Assembly: GCF_014529945.1 (NCBI RefSeq) | Contig: NZ_JACVFB010000006.1 | Coordinates: 1-64,000 of the forward strand | Direction of reading: 5' to 3' | Source: Chitinophaga varians | GTDB taxonomy: Bacteria; Bacteroidota; Bacteroidia; Chitinophagales; Chitinophagaceae | DNA length: 64,000 nt | In this document: one piece after another, positions 32,906 through 39,962 of the stretch | How positions within the stretch are numbered: position 1 is the stretch's first letter | How the letters are laid out: the number at the start of each line of letters is the position of its first letter | The notes under the pieces: model-generated | What the model was told of the DNA's origin: nothing | The model's database searches: none | What the model saw: only the letters and a program-made list of their open reading frames with translations | Translations under genes and position numbers: made by a program

Positions 32906-35281
32906 TTAAAACCCTACATTCACCCCCACAAAGAAGTTAAACCCTGCCATAGGATAATAGTAATTATCATACACCACTTTGTTCTGCTTCAGATCGTAGC
33001 TGCTATAGGTACTTCCGTTCGGTTCGTACTTCGCGTCAAAGATGTTGTTCAGCAGCAGCTGTACGCCTAACTCCCGGAATAACGGCTGCGGCACTACGTA
33101 GTTAAACCGCAGGTTGTTCACATAGTATGGGTTCAGACTGGCCACTTTGCTGGAGGTGTTGTCCATATACTGACGGCTCACATACTTGCCAATGAGGTCG
33201 ACCGTCAGTCCTTTCAGCGGACGGGCTGTCAGCGTATAGCCGCCTACGAAAGAAGGGGAGAAGGAGATATCCGTTTTGTTGTAGGTTTGGGTATGGGCTA
33301 CGTAGTTGCTATCGTAGGAGACGGCGTTGTAGTCCAGTACTTTATTCTGGCTGAAGGCGGCGTTGGCGCCAACAGTGAAGATGTCGTTCAGTTTTACGTT
33401 GCCACTCACCTCTACGCCTGCACGATAGCTTTTAGGGATGTTGGTGCGTACGTAAGCGCCTACATCGGTGAGCATACCGGTTTGCACCAGCTGGTTTTTG
33501 TAGTTCATGTAGTACACGTTGGCCTGGAGGGACACGGTATTGTTGCTCCAGGAGTAGCCGGCTTCCACGTCGCGGAGTATTTCCGGTTTGGGCTGGGCTA
33601 CGCCGTAGTTGGATTCGAAGTCCACGCGGTTAGGCTCTTTGTGCGCGATGGCGATGGAGGCGAACACGCGACTGAGCGGCGTGAGATAATAAGATATGCC
33701 CACTTTGGGGTTGAAGAAGTTGTACTTCACATGTGGCATGTAGGTAGGGGCGGCTTCGAAGCCGTCCATGTTATAGGCGATGTTGCGGTATTGCAGCTCG
33801 GCGAATGCACGCAGCGCTTCGGTGATTTTGTATTCTCCTTTCCAGTAGATGTTGAAATCGTTTTTGTCGGCGGGGTAGCGATAGTATTCGTGGTCTTTAT
33901 CGATACCGGCTTTCGCCCAGATCACTTTGCCGTAGTGGTCGCCGGTGTAGCGGTTCCAGCCGCCGCCGAGGCTCCAGTTGAATTTGTTGCCGGTGCGGTT
34001 TATGGAGAATACGCTGCCGTAGAAGTAGTTGTCGAGCCATAGTTGTTGCACGAGGTCGGTGGTATCTAAGATAGCGCCGTTGTGTTCGTACGGAGGCAGA
34101 CCATAATCCGCGAGGGCTTTATTGGCTTTATAGTTTTCATAGTAGCCGCGGCCGCGGGTGAGGTGGAGGGCTACGTTGAAATTAAGGCTGGAATTGATTT
34201 CCTGGTTGAGGAACAGCTGGTAGTGGTCCTGTTGGTAGTTATCAGTTTCGTTGTCGTATGGGGTGCCGGGCTTCTTTGTGCCGGCGGAGTTATAAGTCCT
34301 GTCGATGCCCAGCAGTGCTTCCGGCACGCCGTTCCAGGCCTGGTATGTTTTTTCTTTACCGGAGAAGATGTTGAGGCGTACAGCTGTTTTTTTAGAGATG
34401 TAGGCCGCGGAGGTATAGAAGGAGCGCAGATCGGAGGTAGCGCGGTCTATATATCCGTCGGAGCTGATTTTAGAGAGGCGTGCGTCGATGGTGAAGTGGT
34501 CGTTGATGAGGCCGGAACCTGCTTTGACCGTGTTTTTCCAGCTGTTGAACGAGCCGAAGCTGCTGCTGATTTCACCGTAGGCTTTTTCGCGGTATTCGTT
34601 GGTGCTGAGGTTGAGCGTGGCGCCGAAAGCGGCTGCGCCGTTGGTGGACGTGCCTACGCCACGTTGCAGTTCGATGCTGCTGACGGAAGAGGCGAAGTCG
34701 GGCATGTTCACGAAGAAGGTGCCTTGTGATTCCGCGTCGTTGATGGGAATACCGTTGACCGTAACATTGATGCGGGTGATATCGGAGCCGCGTACGCGCA
34801 TGCCTGTATAGCCGATACCGGCACCGGCGTCTGAGTTAGTGACAACGCCGGGCTGCTGATCGAGCAGCTGTGGCAGGTCCTGGCCGAGATTGCCTTTTTT
34901 GATGTCGGCGGCGGTGAGCGTACTGTTGACGAACGGCGCGTTTTTACCGGCGCGGAGACTGCTGATCTCCACTGGTTTCACGAGCAGACCGGTTTCTTCG
35001 AGCACGATGTCTGTCACCTGTGTGCTGTTGGTGGACTGGACCGTTGTGGTGTACGATTTATAGCCTATATAGCTGGCCTGTAGCGTATAATTTCCTTTTT
35101 TAGGGAGATGAATAGAGAAGTGTCCCTGCCGGTCTGTTAAGGCGCCGGTTTGATTCACAGATATGGTAACGCCTTCCAGCGGCTTACCGTTGGTTTTGCT
35201 GGTAACGGTACCAGTAACCAGGGATTGTGCGTGTAAAGTGCCTGCCATAGAGAGCAGCACCAGCAACATCAGCTGTTTCAT
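32906..35281 (-). CDS. TonB-dependent outer-membrane receptor, probable thiamin (or thiamin precursor) transporter
   Basis: A 791-residue outer-membrane receptor. A signal peptide ends at LHAQ. Residues about 20-105 form a carboxypeptidase-regulatory-like domain, the plug runs about 115-230 (GMRVRGSDITRINVTVNG is characteristic) and the rest is a 22-strand-type barrel ending in a terminal F. No SusD partner is present. The gene follows a TPP riboswitch with only about 27 nt between aptamer and start codon, so the cargo is most likely thiamin or a related vitamin, as reported for riboswitch-controlled receptors in Bacteroides. No pnuT or thiamin kinase gene lies next to it, so it stands alone. 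Confidence 0.92.
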   Translation of the reverse strand: MKQLMLLVLLSMAGTLHAQSLVTGTVTSKTNGKPLEGVTISVNQTGALTDRQGHFSIHLPKKGNYTLQASYIGYKSYTTTVQSTNSTQVTDIVLEETGLLVKPVEISSLRAGKNAPFVNSTLTAADIKKGNLGQDLPQLLDQQPGVVTNSDAGAGIGYTGMRVRGSDITRINVTVNGIPINDAESQGTFFVNMPDFASSVSSIELQRGVGTSTNGAAAFGATLNLSTNEYREKAYGEISSSFGSFNSWKNTVKAGSGLINDHFTIDARLSKISSDGYIDRATSDLRSFYTSAAYISKKTAVRLNIFSGKEKTYQAWNGVPEALLGIDRTYNSAGTKKPGTPYDNETDNYQQDHYQLFLNQEINSSLNFNVALHLTRGRGYYENYKANKALADYGLPPYEHNGAILDTTDLVQQLWLDNYFYGSVFSINRTGNKFNWSLGGGWNRYTGDHYGKVIWAKAGIDKDHEYYRYPADKNDFNIYWKGEYKITEALRAFAELQYRNIAYNMDGFEAAPTYMPHVKYNFFNPKVGISYYLTPLSRVFASIAIAHKEPNRVDFESNYGVAQPKPEILRDVEAGYSWSNNTVSLQANVYYMNYKNQLVQTGMLTDVGAYVRTNIPKSYRAGVEVSGNVKLNDIFTVGANAAFSQNKVLDYNAVSYDSNYVAHTQTYNKTDISFSPSFVGGYTLTARPLKGLTVDLIGKYVSRQYMDNTSSKVASLNPYYVNNLRFNYVVPQPLFRELGVQLLLNNIFDAKYEPNGSTYSSYDLKQNKVVYDNYYYPMAGFNFFVGVNVGF

Positions 35282-35307
35282 TTCTAGTATGTCTGTTTTC
35301 TGTTTTT

Positions 35308-35382
35308 CAATTTCCTAACCAGCATTACCTGGTCCAGGTTCTGTGGGTGTGATCTCAGCCTGAAAAGTAAGGCACCCCATAA
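35308..35382 (-). ncRNA. TPP riboswitch
   Basis: On the minus strand the conserved THI-box elements appear in order: GGGGTGCC (35378-35371), GGCTGAGATCACACCC, GAACCTGGACCAGGTAATGC and TGGTTAGGAAA. These match the P2-P5 core and the pyrophosphate and pyrimidine pockets of the TPP aptamer. The start codon of the TonB receptor lies about 27 nt beyond the aptamer and there is no intrinsic terminator between, so control is probably at translation initiation. Confidence 0.95.
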
Positions 35383-35417
35383 ATCGCGAAGGAACGGTTG
35401 ACATCCTTGCGAAGACA

Positions 35418-35425
35418 CAAAGGTA
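35418..35425 (-). promoter_or_regulatory. Promoter -7 element of the TPP riboswitch transcript
   Basis: TACCTTTG on the minus strand matches the Bacteroidota -7 consensus. It lies about 40 bp upstream of the aptamer. The -33 element is poor, since the upstream DNA is a T-rich decayed repeat. Confidence 0.55.
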
Positions 35426-35429
35426 GCAC

Positions 35430-35530
35430 AAAAAAACATCTTTTGTGCCTTTGCTTTCCTGGTGCGCTTTGCGTGACAGAAAAAATACTTTGGTTTCTTC
35501 GCCCCCTTACGTATTCTTTGCGTGAAAATG
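35430..35530. repeat. Decayed family-1 repeat region
   Basis: TTGTGCCTTTGCTTTCCTGG, GCGCTTTGCGTGAC and TTCTTTGCGTGAAAATGC echo the right half of the family-1 element (GCTTTC, CTTTGCGTGA). The order is disturbed and the left half is lacking. The region separates the TPP-controlled gene from ssb; I see no gene in it. Confidence 0.5.
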
Positions 35531-35597
35531 CTTAATTTCCTTTTACGCTTCTCTCAATCATCTTGTATTTAATTTTTAACCATTAAATCTTTATGAG

Positions 35598-36005
35598 ATG
35601 ATGAAACTTCAGTTTATCGGTCATCTGGGCCGGGATGTTGTCAGGAAAGAAGTGAACGGCCAGGTAGTGCTCAATTTTCCGGTGGCCGTGAATGAGCGTT
35701 TCCGTAACCGTGACGGGATACTGGAAGAACGTACCACCTGGGTGGACTGCTCTTTGTGGAACCGCGAAGTGATGGCAGCGCACCTGCATCAGGGAACACT
35801 GGTGTATGTGGAGGGCGGCTTCAGGGTAGAAGGGTACATTACCAAGGCCGACCAGCCCGCGGCAGCCGTCAGGCTTCGGGTATACCACCTGCAGCTGCTC
35901 AGCCGTAAGGACGATGAAAGACGCCGTCCCGCTCCCGTAGAAGTCCCTGCCGTTCCGGAACAGGAGCTGGTAGAAGAACAACCCGCCGATGACCTGCCCT
36001 TCTAA
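35598..36005 (+). CDS. ssb: Single-stranded DNA-binding protein
   Basis: A 135-residue SSB: an OB-fold from MKLQFIGHLGRDV to about residue 105 (NGQVVLNFPVAVNERF, TTWVDCSLWNRE), a short linker, and the acidic tip DDLPF at the C terminus used to recruit replication and repair proteins. Met1 and Met2 are both possible starts. It is shorter than many chromosomal SSBs, so it may be one of two paralogues. Confidence 0.93.
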   Translation: MMKLQFIGHLGRDVVRKEVNGQVVLNFPVAVNERFRNRDGILEERTTWVDCSLWNREVMAAHLHQGTLVYVEGGFRVEGYITKADQPAAAVRLRVYHLQLLSRKDDERRRPAPVEVPAVPEQELVEEQPADDLPF

Positions 36006-36025
36006 AAAACATGCATTCCAATATG

Positions 36026-36053
36026 AAAGCCAACCAGTTATGGTTGGCTTTTT
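36026..36053 (+). terminator. Terminator after ssb
   Basis: AAAGCCAACC, a 6-nt loop, then GGTTGGCTTTTT gives a 10-bp stem with a T run. Confidence 0.85.
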
Positions 36054-36072
36054 CAATTTCTTTGAAAAAAGT

Positions 36073-36103
36073 TTTGGTGCGAATGAAATTAATACTATCT
36101 TTG
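36073..36103 (+). promoter_or_regulatory. Promoter of the initiator tRNA
   Basis: TTTG at 36073-36076, a 19-bp spacer and TATCTTTG at 36096-36103: a perfect match to the Bacteroidota consensus, 9 bp before the mature tRNA 5' end. Confidence 0.85.
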
Positions 36104-36112
36104 CACCCTCAT

Positions 36113-36184
<72 letters not shown>

Positions 36185-36223
36185 CAAAAAAAGCGCATCA
36201 GCGCTGGTAAAGAGACCAAAAAG

Positions 36224-36248
36224 AGCCGAAGAAATTCGGCTTTTTTTA
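36224..36248 (+). terminator. Terminator after the tRNA gene
   Basis: AGCCGAA, a GAAA loop, then TTCGGCT followed by TTTTTTA. It separates the tRNA from era. Confidence 0.8.
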
Positions 36249-36299
36249 TTTCCGTAAGTTTGAGTAGAGAAAAAGCAGCACAGCCTTTATTAGATCGTC

Positions 36300-37169
36300 A
36301 TGCACAAAGCAGGTTTTGTAAACATATTCGGTAAGCCCAACGCGGGGAAAAGTACCTTGCTCAACGCCATCATCGGCGAAAAGCTCGCTATTATATCCCC
36401 TAAAGTGCAAACCACCAGACACCGCATCACCGGTGTCATCACCGAGCCCGGTTATCAGATCGTATTCTCGGACACACCGGGTATCATCGACCCGAAATAC
36501 AAACTGCACGAGAAAATGATGGGTGCGGTGAAATCCGCGCTGGAAGATGCAGACGTAGCTTTGCTGATCATGGACGCGAAAGACTCGCTGGAAGAGAACC
36601 TTGAACTGTTCGACTCCCTGCGGCTCAAAGTACCGGCCATCCTCATCCTCAACAAAATGGACAACCTCTCCAAAGAGGATATGGACACCCTCGTGGAGAA
36701 AGCCAAAGCATGGGGCAAAGCGAAAGTGATCGTACCTATCTCTGCCAGACAGAAGAAAGGTATCAAAGAACTGATGCAGGAAATAGTAGCGCTGCTGCCC
36801 GAAGGCAACGCCTTCTATCCGGACGATACCCTCACGGACAAGTCTACACGTTTTCTCGTGGCAGAGATGATCCGGGAGAAAATCTTCCAGCTGTTTGAAG
36901 AAGAGATCCCTTATCATACTACGGTGATCGTTACACAGTACCAGGAAAAGGAAACACTGACGAAAATAACAGCGGAGATCATCGTTACCCGCGAAACACA
37001 GAAAGGCATCATCCTCGGAGAGAAAGGCAAATCCATCCGTGAGCTGGGCACCCTGGCCAGACAGGACATCGAGAAATTCATCGAACGCAAAGTATTCCTC
37101 GAACTGTTTGTGAAAGTACGCGGCAAATGGAGGGATAATGACTTGTACCTGAAAGAATATGGATATTAA
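36300..37169 (+). CDS. era: GTPase Era
   Basis: A 289-residue ribosome-assembly GTPase. The G1 loop GKPNAGKST is near residue 11, G3 DTPG near 59, G4 NKMD near 119, and the C-terminal KH domain contains GEKGKSIRELG. It binds 16S rRNA and assists 30S maturation. It is followed by a heptad repeat and der. Confidence 0.97.
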   Translation: MHKAGFVNIFGKPNAGKSTLLNAIIGEKLAIISPKVQTTRHRITGVITEPGYQIVFSDTPGIIDPKYKLHEKMMGAVKSALEDADVALLIMDAKDSLEENLELFDSLRLKVPAILILNKMDNLSKEDMDTLVEKAKAWGKAKVIVPISARQKKGIKELMQEIVALLPEGNAFYPDDTLTDKSTRFLVAEMIREKIFQLFEEEIPYHTTVIVTQYQEKETLTKITAEIIVTRETQKGIILGEKGKSIRELGTLARQDIEKFIERKVFLELFVKVRGKWRDNDLYLKEYGY

Positions 37170-37272
37170 ATTACGAATTACGGATTATGAATTACGAATT
37201 AGGAAGTAATTCGTCGTCTGTAACTCGTAATGAAGCTCGTAATTCGTAATTCGTAATTCGTAATTAATTTAA
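37166..37272. repeat. Heptad inverted-repeat array (ATTACGA / TCGTAAT)
   Basis: The left arm contains ATTACGAATTACGGATTATG and the right arm four units of TCGTAATTCGTAATTCG, its reverse complement; together they can form a long hairpin with a GAAG/TGAAGC middle. The unit period is 7 bp. It fills the entire gap between era and der. The same heptad occurs at 42431-42655 and 43427-43567. Confidence 0.85.
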
Positions 37273-37273
37273 A

Positions 37274-38587
37274 ATGGCTGGATTTACAGTAGCTATAGTG
37301 GGCCGCCCGAATGTGGGCAAATCAACGTTGTTCAACCGTTTGCTGGAACAGCGCCGCGCTATCGTGGACGATCAGAGCGGTGTTACCCGCGATCGTCAGT
37401 ACGGTATCGCCGACTGGAACGGCAAATCTTTCAACGTGATCGATACAGGTGGGTTTGTGACCAATAGCGATGATGTTTTTGAGCGGGAAATCCGCAAACA
37501 GGCGAAAGTGGCCATGGATGAGGCTAACGTACTCATCTTCATGACCGATGTGACAACCGGCATCACCGACCTCGATACTGATGTGGCCAACCTGCTGCGC
37601 CGTACTTCCAAACCAGTATACCTGGTGGTGAATAAAGTAGATAACGCCCAGCGTCAGCTGGAAGCGAACGAATTCTACAGCCTCGGCTTCGATAACACTT
37701 ATTTCCTCTCTTCCATGAGCGGCAGCGGCACCGGCGAACTGCTGGACGCCGTAGTGTCCCATATCACCGATGATATGGACGACCCGAACCTGGAAGCTGA
37801 TGTGCCGAAAATCGCCATCATCGGCCAACCGAATGTGGGTAAGTCTTCCCTGCTCAACGCGCTCGTAGGGGCCGACCGTAACATCGTTTCCGATATCGCC
37901 GGCACTACCCGCGATACGATTCATACCCGGTACAATATGTACCAGAAAGACTTTATCCTGATCGATACTGCCGGTATCCGCCGCAAACAGAAGGTGAATG
38001 AAGATCTGGAGTTCTACTCCGTGATCCGCGCCATCAAAGCGGTAGATGAGGCCGATGTGGTCATGCTGCTGCTGGATGCTGAAAAAGGTATCACCGCGCA
38101 GGACCTCAGCATCTTCAGCCTCGCTGCCCGCAAGGGTAAAGGCGTAGTGGTGCTGGTCAACAAATGGGACCTGGTGGAAAAAAGCACCAACACGGCACGC
38201 GATTACGAAAAGGAACTGAAGAACCGCCTGGCGCCATTCTCTGATGTGCCCATCATCTTCACTTCCGTAGTGGAAAAGCAGCGTATCTTCAAAGCCATCG
38301 AAACAGCGCTGGAAGTATACGAAAACCGCCTGCGCAGAGTACAGACGGCCCGCCTCAATGAGGTGATGCTGAAAGCAATTGAAGCGTACCACCCGCCGGT
38401 AGTAAGAGGGGTGCCTATCCGTATTAAATATGTAACGCAGCTGCCTACACACACACCAGCGTTCGCGTTCTTCTGTAACCTGCCTGATGATGTGAAGACG
38501 CCGTACAGGAACTATCTGGAAAACCAGCTCCGTACCAACTTCAACTTCAGCGGGGTGCCCGTGAAGATCTTTTTCCGGAAAAAATAG
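37274..38587 (+). CDS. der: GTPase Der (EngA)
   Basis: A 437-residue protein with two consecutive GTPase domains: GRPNVGKSTL and DTGGF in the first, GQPNVGKSSL, DTAGIRRK and NKWDL in the second, then a KH-like C-terminal domain. It is needed for 50S ribosome assembly. It starts 1 bp after the heptad repeat that follows era. Confidence 0.97.
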   Translation: MAGFTVAIVGRPNVGKSTLFNRLLEQRRAIVDDQSGVTRDRQYGIADWNGKSFNVIDTGGFVTNSDDVFEREIRKQAKVAMDEANVLIFMTDVTTGITDLDTDVANLLRRTSKPVYLVVNKVDNAQRQLEANEFYSLGFDNTYFLSSMSGSGTGELLDAVVSHITDDMDDPNLEADVPKIAIIGQPNVGKSSLLNALVGADRNIVSDIAGTTRDTIHTRYNMYQKDFILIDTAGIRRKQKVNEDLEFYSVIRAIKAVDEADVVMLLLDAEKGITAQDLSIFSLAARKGKGVVVLVNKWDLVEKSTNTARDYEKELKNRLAPFSDVPIIFTSVVEKQRIFKAIETALEVYENRLRRVQTARLNEVMLKAIEAYHPPVVRGVPIRIKYVTQLPTHTPAFAFFCNLPDDVKTPYRNYLENQLRTNFNFSGVPVKIFFRKK

Positions 38588-38612
38588 CCGAAAAAAAAGG
38601 GAATGAATAGAT

Positions 38613-38642
38613 TTTGTATTCTGAAATTATTCAATACCTTTG
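38613..38642 (+). promoter_or_regulatory. Promoter of the Ala/Pro-rich lipoprotein gene
   Basis: TTTG at 38613-38616, an 18-bp spacer and TACCTTTG at 38635-38642 match the Bacteroidota consensus. The gene starts 33 bp downstream. Confidence 0.8.
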
Positions 38643-38674
38643 CCGCGGTTTTAAAAAAATAAAACAAACTGAAA

Positions 38675-38902
38675 ATGAAAAAAGTATTTGTATTTGCAAT
38701 CGCAGCTGGTATGTTCTTCGTAGCTTGTAACGGTGGTAGCACTCCTGCTGCTGACTCTACTGCTACTACTGTAGACACAATGAACGCTGCTCCTGTAGCT
38801 CCTGCTGCTGATTCTGCTGCTGTAGTAGCTCCTGCTGCTGACTCTGCTGCTGCTCACGCTCCTGCTGCTGATTCTGCTGCTGCTGCAACTCCTGCTAAGT
38901 AA
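38675..38902 (+). CDS. Small Ala/Pro-rich repeat lipoprotein
   Basis: A 75-residue protein with lipobox FVAC (Cys18). The mature part consists of near-repeats of PAADSAA separated by short linkers. Codon use is uniform (GCT, CCT, GTA, TCT), unlike the neighbours, which suggests high expression or recent repeat expansion. A strong promoter precedes it and a perfect terminator follows. It is probably an abundant, flexible outer-membrane lipoprotein. No family recognised. Confidence 0.82.
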   Translation: MKKVFVFAIAAGMFFVACNGGSTPAADSTATTVDTMNAAPVAPAADSAAVVAPAADSAAAHAPAADSAAAATPAK

Positions 38903-38942
38903 GCGAATATTATTGCTAATAATATCAATTCTTGCAAGAATA

Positions 38943-38973
38943 GAAAAGCCGGTCACGAATGTGACCGGCTTTT
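38943..38973. terminator. Bidirectional terminator after the small lipoprotein gene
   Basis: AAAAGCCGGTCAC, a 4-nt loop, then GTGACCGGCTTTT: a 13-bp perfect stem with flanking A and T runs. Confidence 0.9.
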
Positions 38974-38975
38974 CT

Positions 38976-39060
38976 ATTTGGATATTTTTTTATTTAATCA
39001 TTTAATTAAATCGCTACGGTCTTAATAGCTAAATAAAAAAATGACTAAATGAACAAATGA
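38976..39060. repeat. Heptad inverted-repeat array (TAAATGA / TCATTTA)
   Basis: The left arm is TTATTTAATCATTTAATTAA and the right arm AATGACTAAATGAACAAATG. Both show a 7-bp period around TCATTTA/TAAATGA, and the arms are imperfect reverse complements. It lies between the lipoprotein terminator and the SirB1-like gene. Confidence 0.65.
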
Positions 39061-39062
39061 TG

Positions 39063-39935
39063 TTATTCTTCGAGCAGCGATGCCAGGTTGCTCAGCTCAT
39101 CCTGACGATAAGCGTCTTTATCATCCCGGAAACATTTCGCTAATTCTTCCAGCAGAAACTGAATGATGCGTTTGTTGGACTGAGGTTTGAAATAGGAAGG
39201 AACAGATGGTACGGAAACCCTTTTCAGGTAAGTATCCACATCCTGTTGGGTGTAGATCTGGCCCTGGATGGGATCTATGAAGAACAGGATGCGCTGGTCG
39301 TCCGGCTCTACAGGTTCATCAAAATCGATGAAAGTATCAAAATAAGCGAGGATAAACTGCCGCGGGATATTAACCGCATATACCGGCAGGTCCAGCATGG
39401 CGCACAGGCTCTGATAGATGATACCGTTGGTAACGGGATTCCCTTTTTTGGATTCTATCACCTGATTGATGAAAAACTGATTTTTCCGCTGATAGGACAC
39501 TTCTTCCCCTTTTAGTCCGAAGTAATTATAGATCATGCTGTTGAGCACATTGATCTTTTCCAGCGGCGTCAGGTAGTTATTCAGCTCCAGCCAGATATTA
39601 CGTTTAATACGTTCTATTTCGTTGAGCACCTGAGAAGGTACGAGATCGGGGAACTGGTAGCGGGCCACCAGAATGGCGCCCTGCATGAGGTCCTGTAGCT
39701 CCGATAAACTCCATGCACGCAAAGCTGCCTGCAGGTCCTGATAATGGACCCGATGGATCAGCAGCTCTATCCTTTCCTGTATGGATTCATCCACGGTATT
39801 CTCCCATAAATTCTCCAGATTGGGAATGATCTCCTTGCCGTACAGCAGAATTTTGCTGGCAACGGTGTCGAATACTTCCTGGTCCGGATCATCCAGCAGG
39901 TGGAACAATGCGTTTATTTCCTTGTTTTCGTGCAT
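39063..39935 (-). CDS. SirB1-like transglutaminase-fold protein
   Basis: A 290-residue cytoplasmic protein. The N-terminal part (about 1-110) is helical, HEAT-like (LLDDPDQEVFDTVASKIL). Residues about 115-225 match the SirB1/Transglut_core2 family, with NSMIYNYFGLKGE, GNPVTNGIIYQSLCAMLDLPVYAVNIP and FILAYFD. The catalytic-cysteine region of true transglutaminases is altered, and the activity is unknown. It lies 27 bp downstream of topA on the same strand and may share its transcript. Confidence 0.82.
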   Translation of the reverse strand: MHENKEINALFHLLDDPDQEVFDTVASKILLYGKEIIPNLENLWENTVDESIQERIELLIHRVHYQDLQAALRAWSLSELQDLMQGAILVARYQFPDLVPSQVLNEIERIKRNIWLELNNYLTPLEKINVLNSMIYNYFGLKGEEVSYQRKNQFFINQVIESKKGNPVTNGIIYQSLCAMLDLPVYAVNIPRQFILAYFDTFIDFDEPVEPDDQRILFFIDPIQGQIYTQQDVDTYLKRVSVPSVPSYFKPQSNKRIIQFLLEELAKCFRDDKDAYRQDELSNLASLLEE

Positions 39936-39962
39936 ACGCAGTGTAATATGCCCGGTTACGGG

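Noticed and set aside
38651..38956. Minus-strand Ser/Arg-rich frame opposite the small lipoprotein
   Set aside because: It is the complement of the Ala/Pro repeat codons; promoter, lipobox and terminator support the plus strand.
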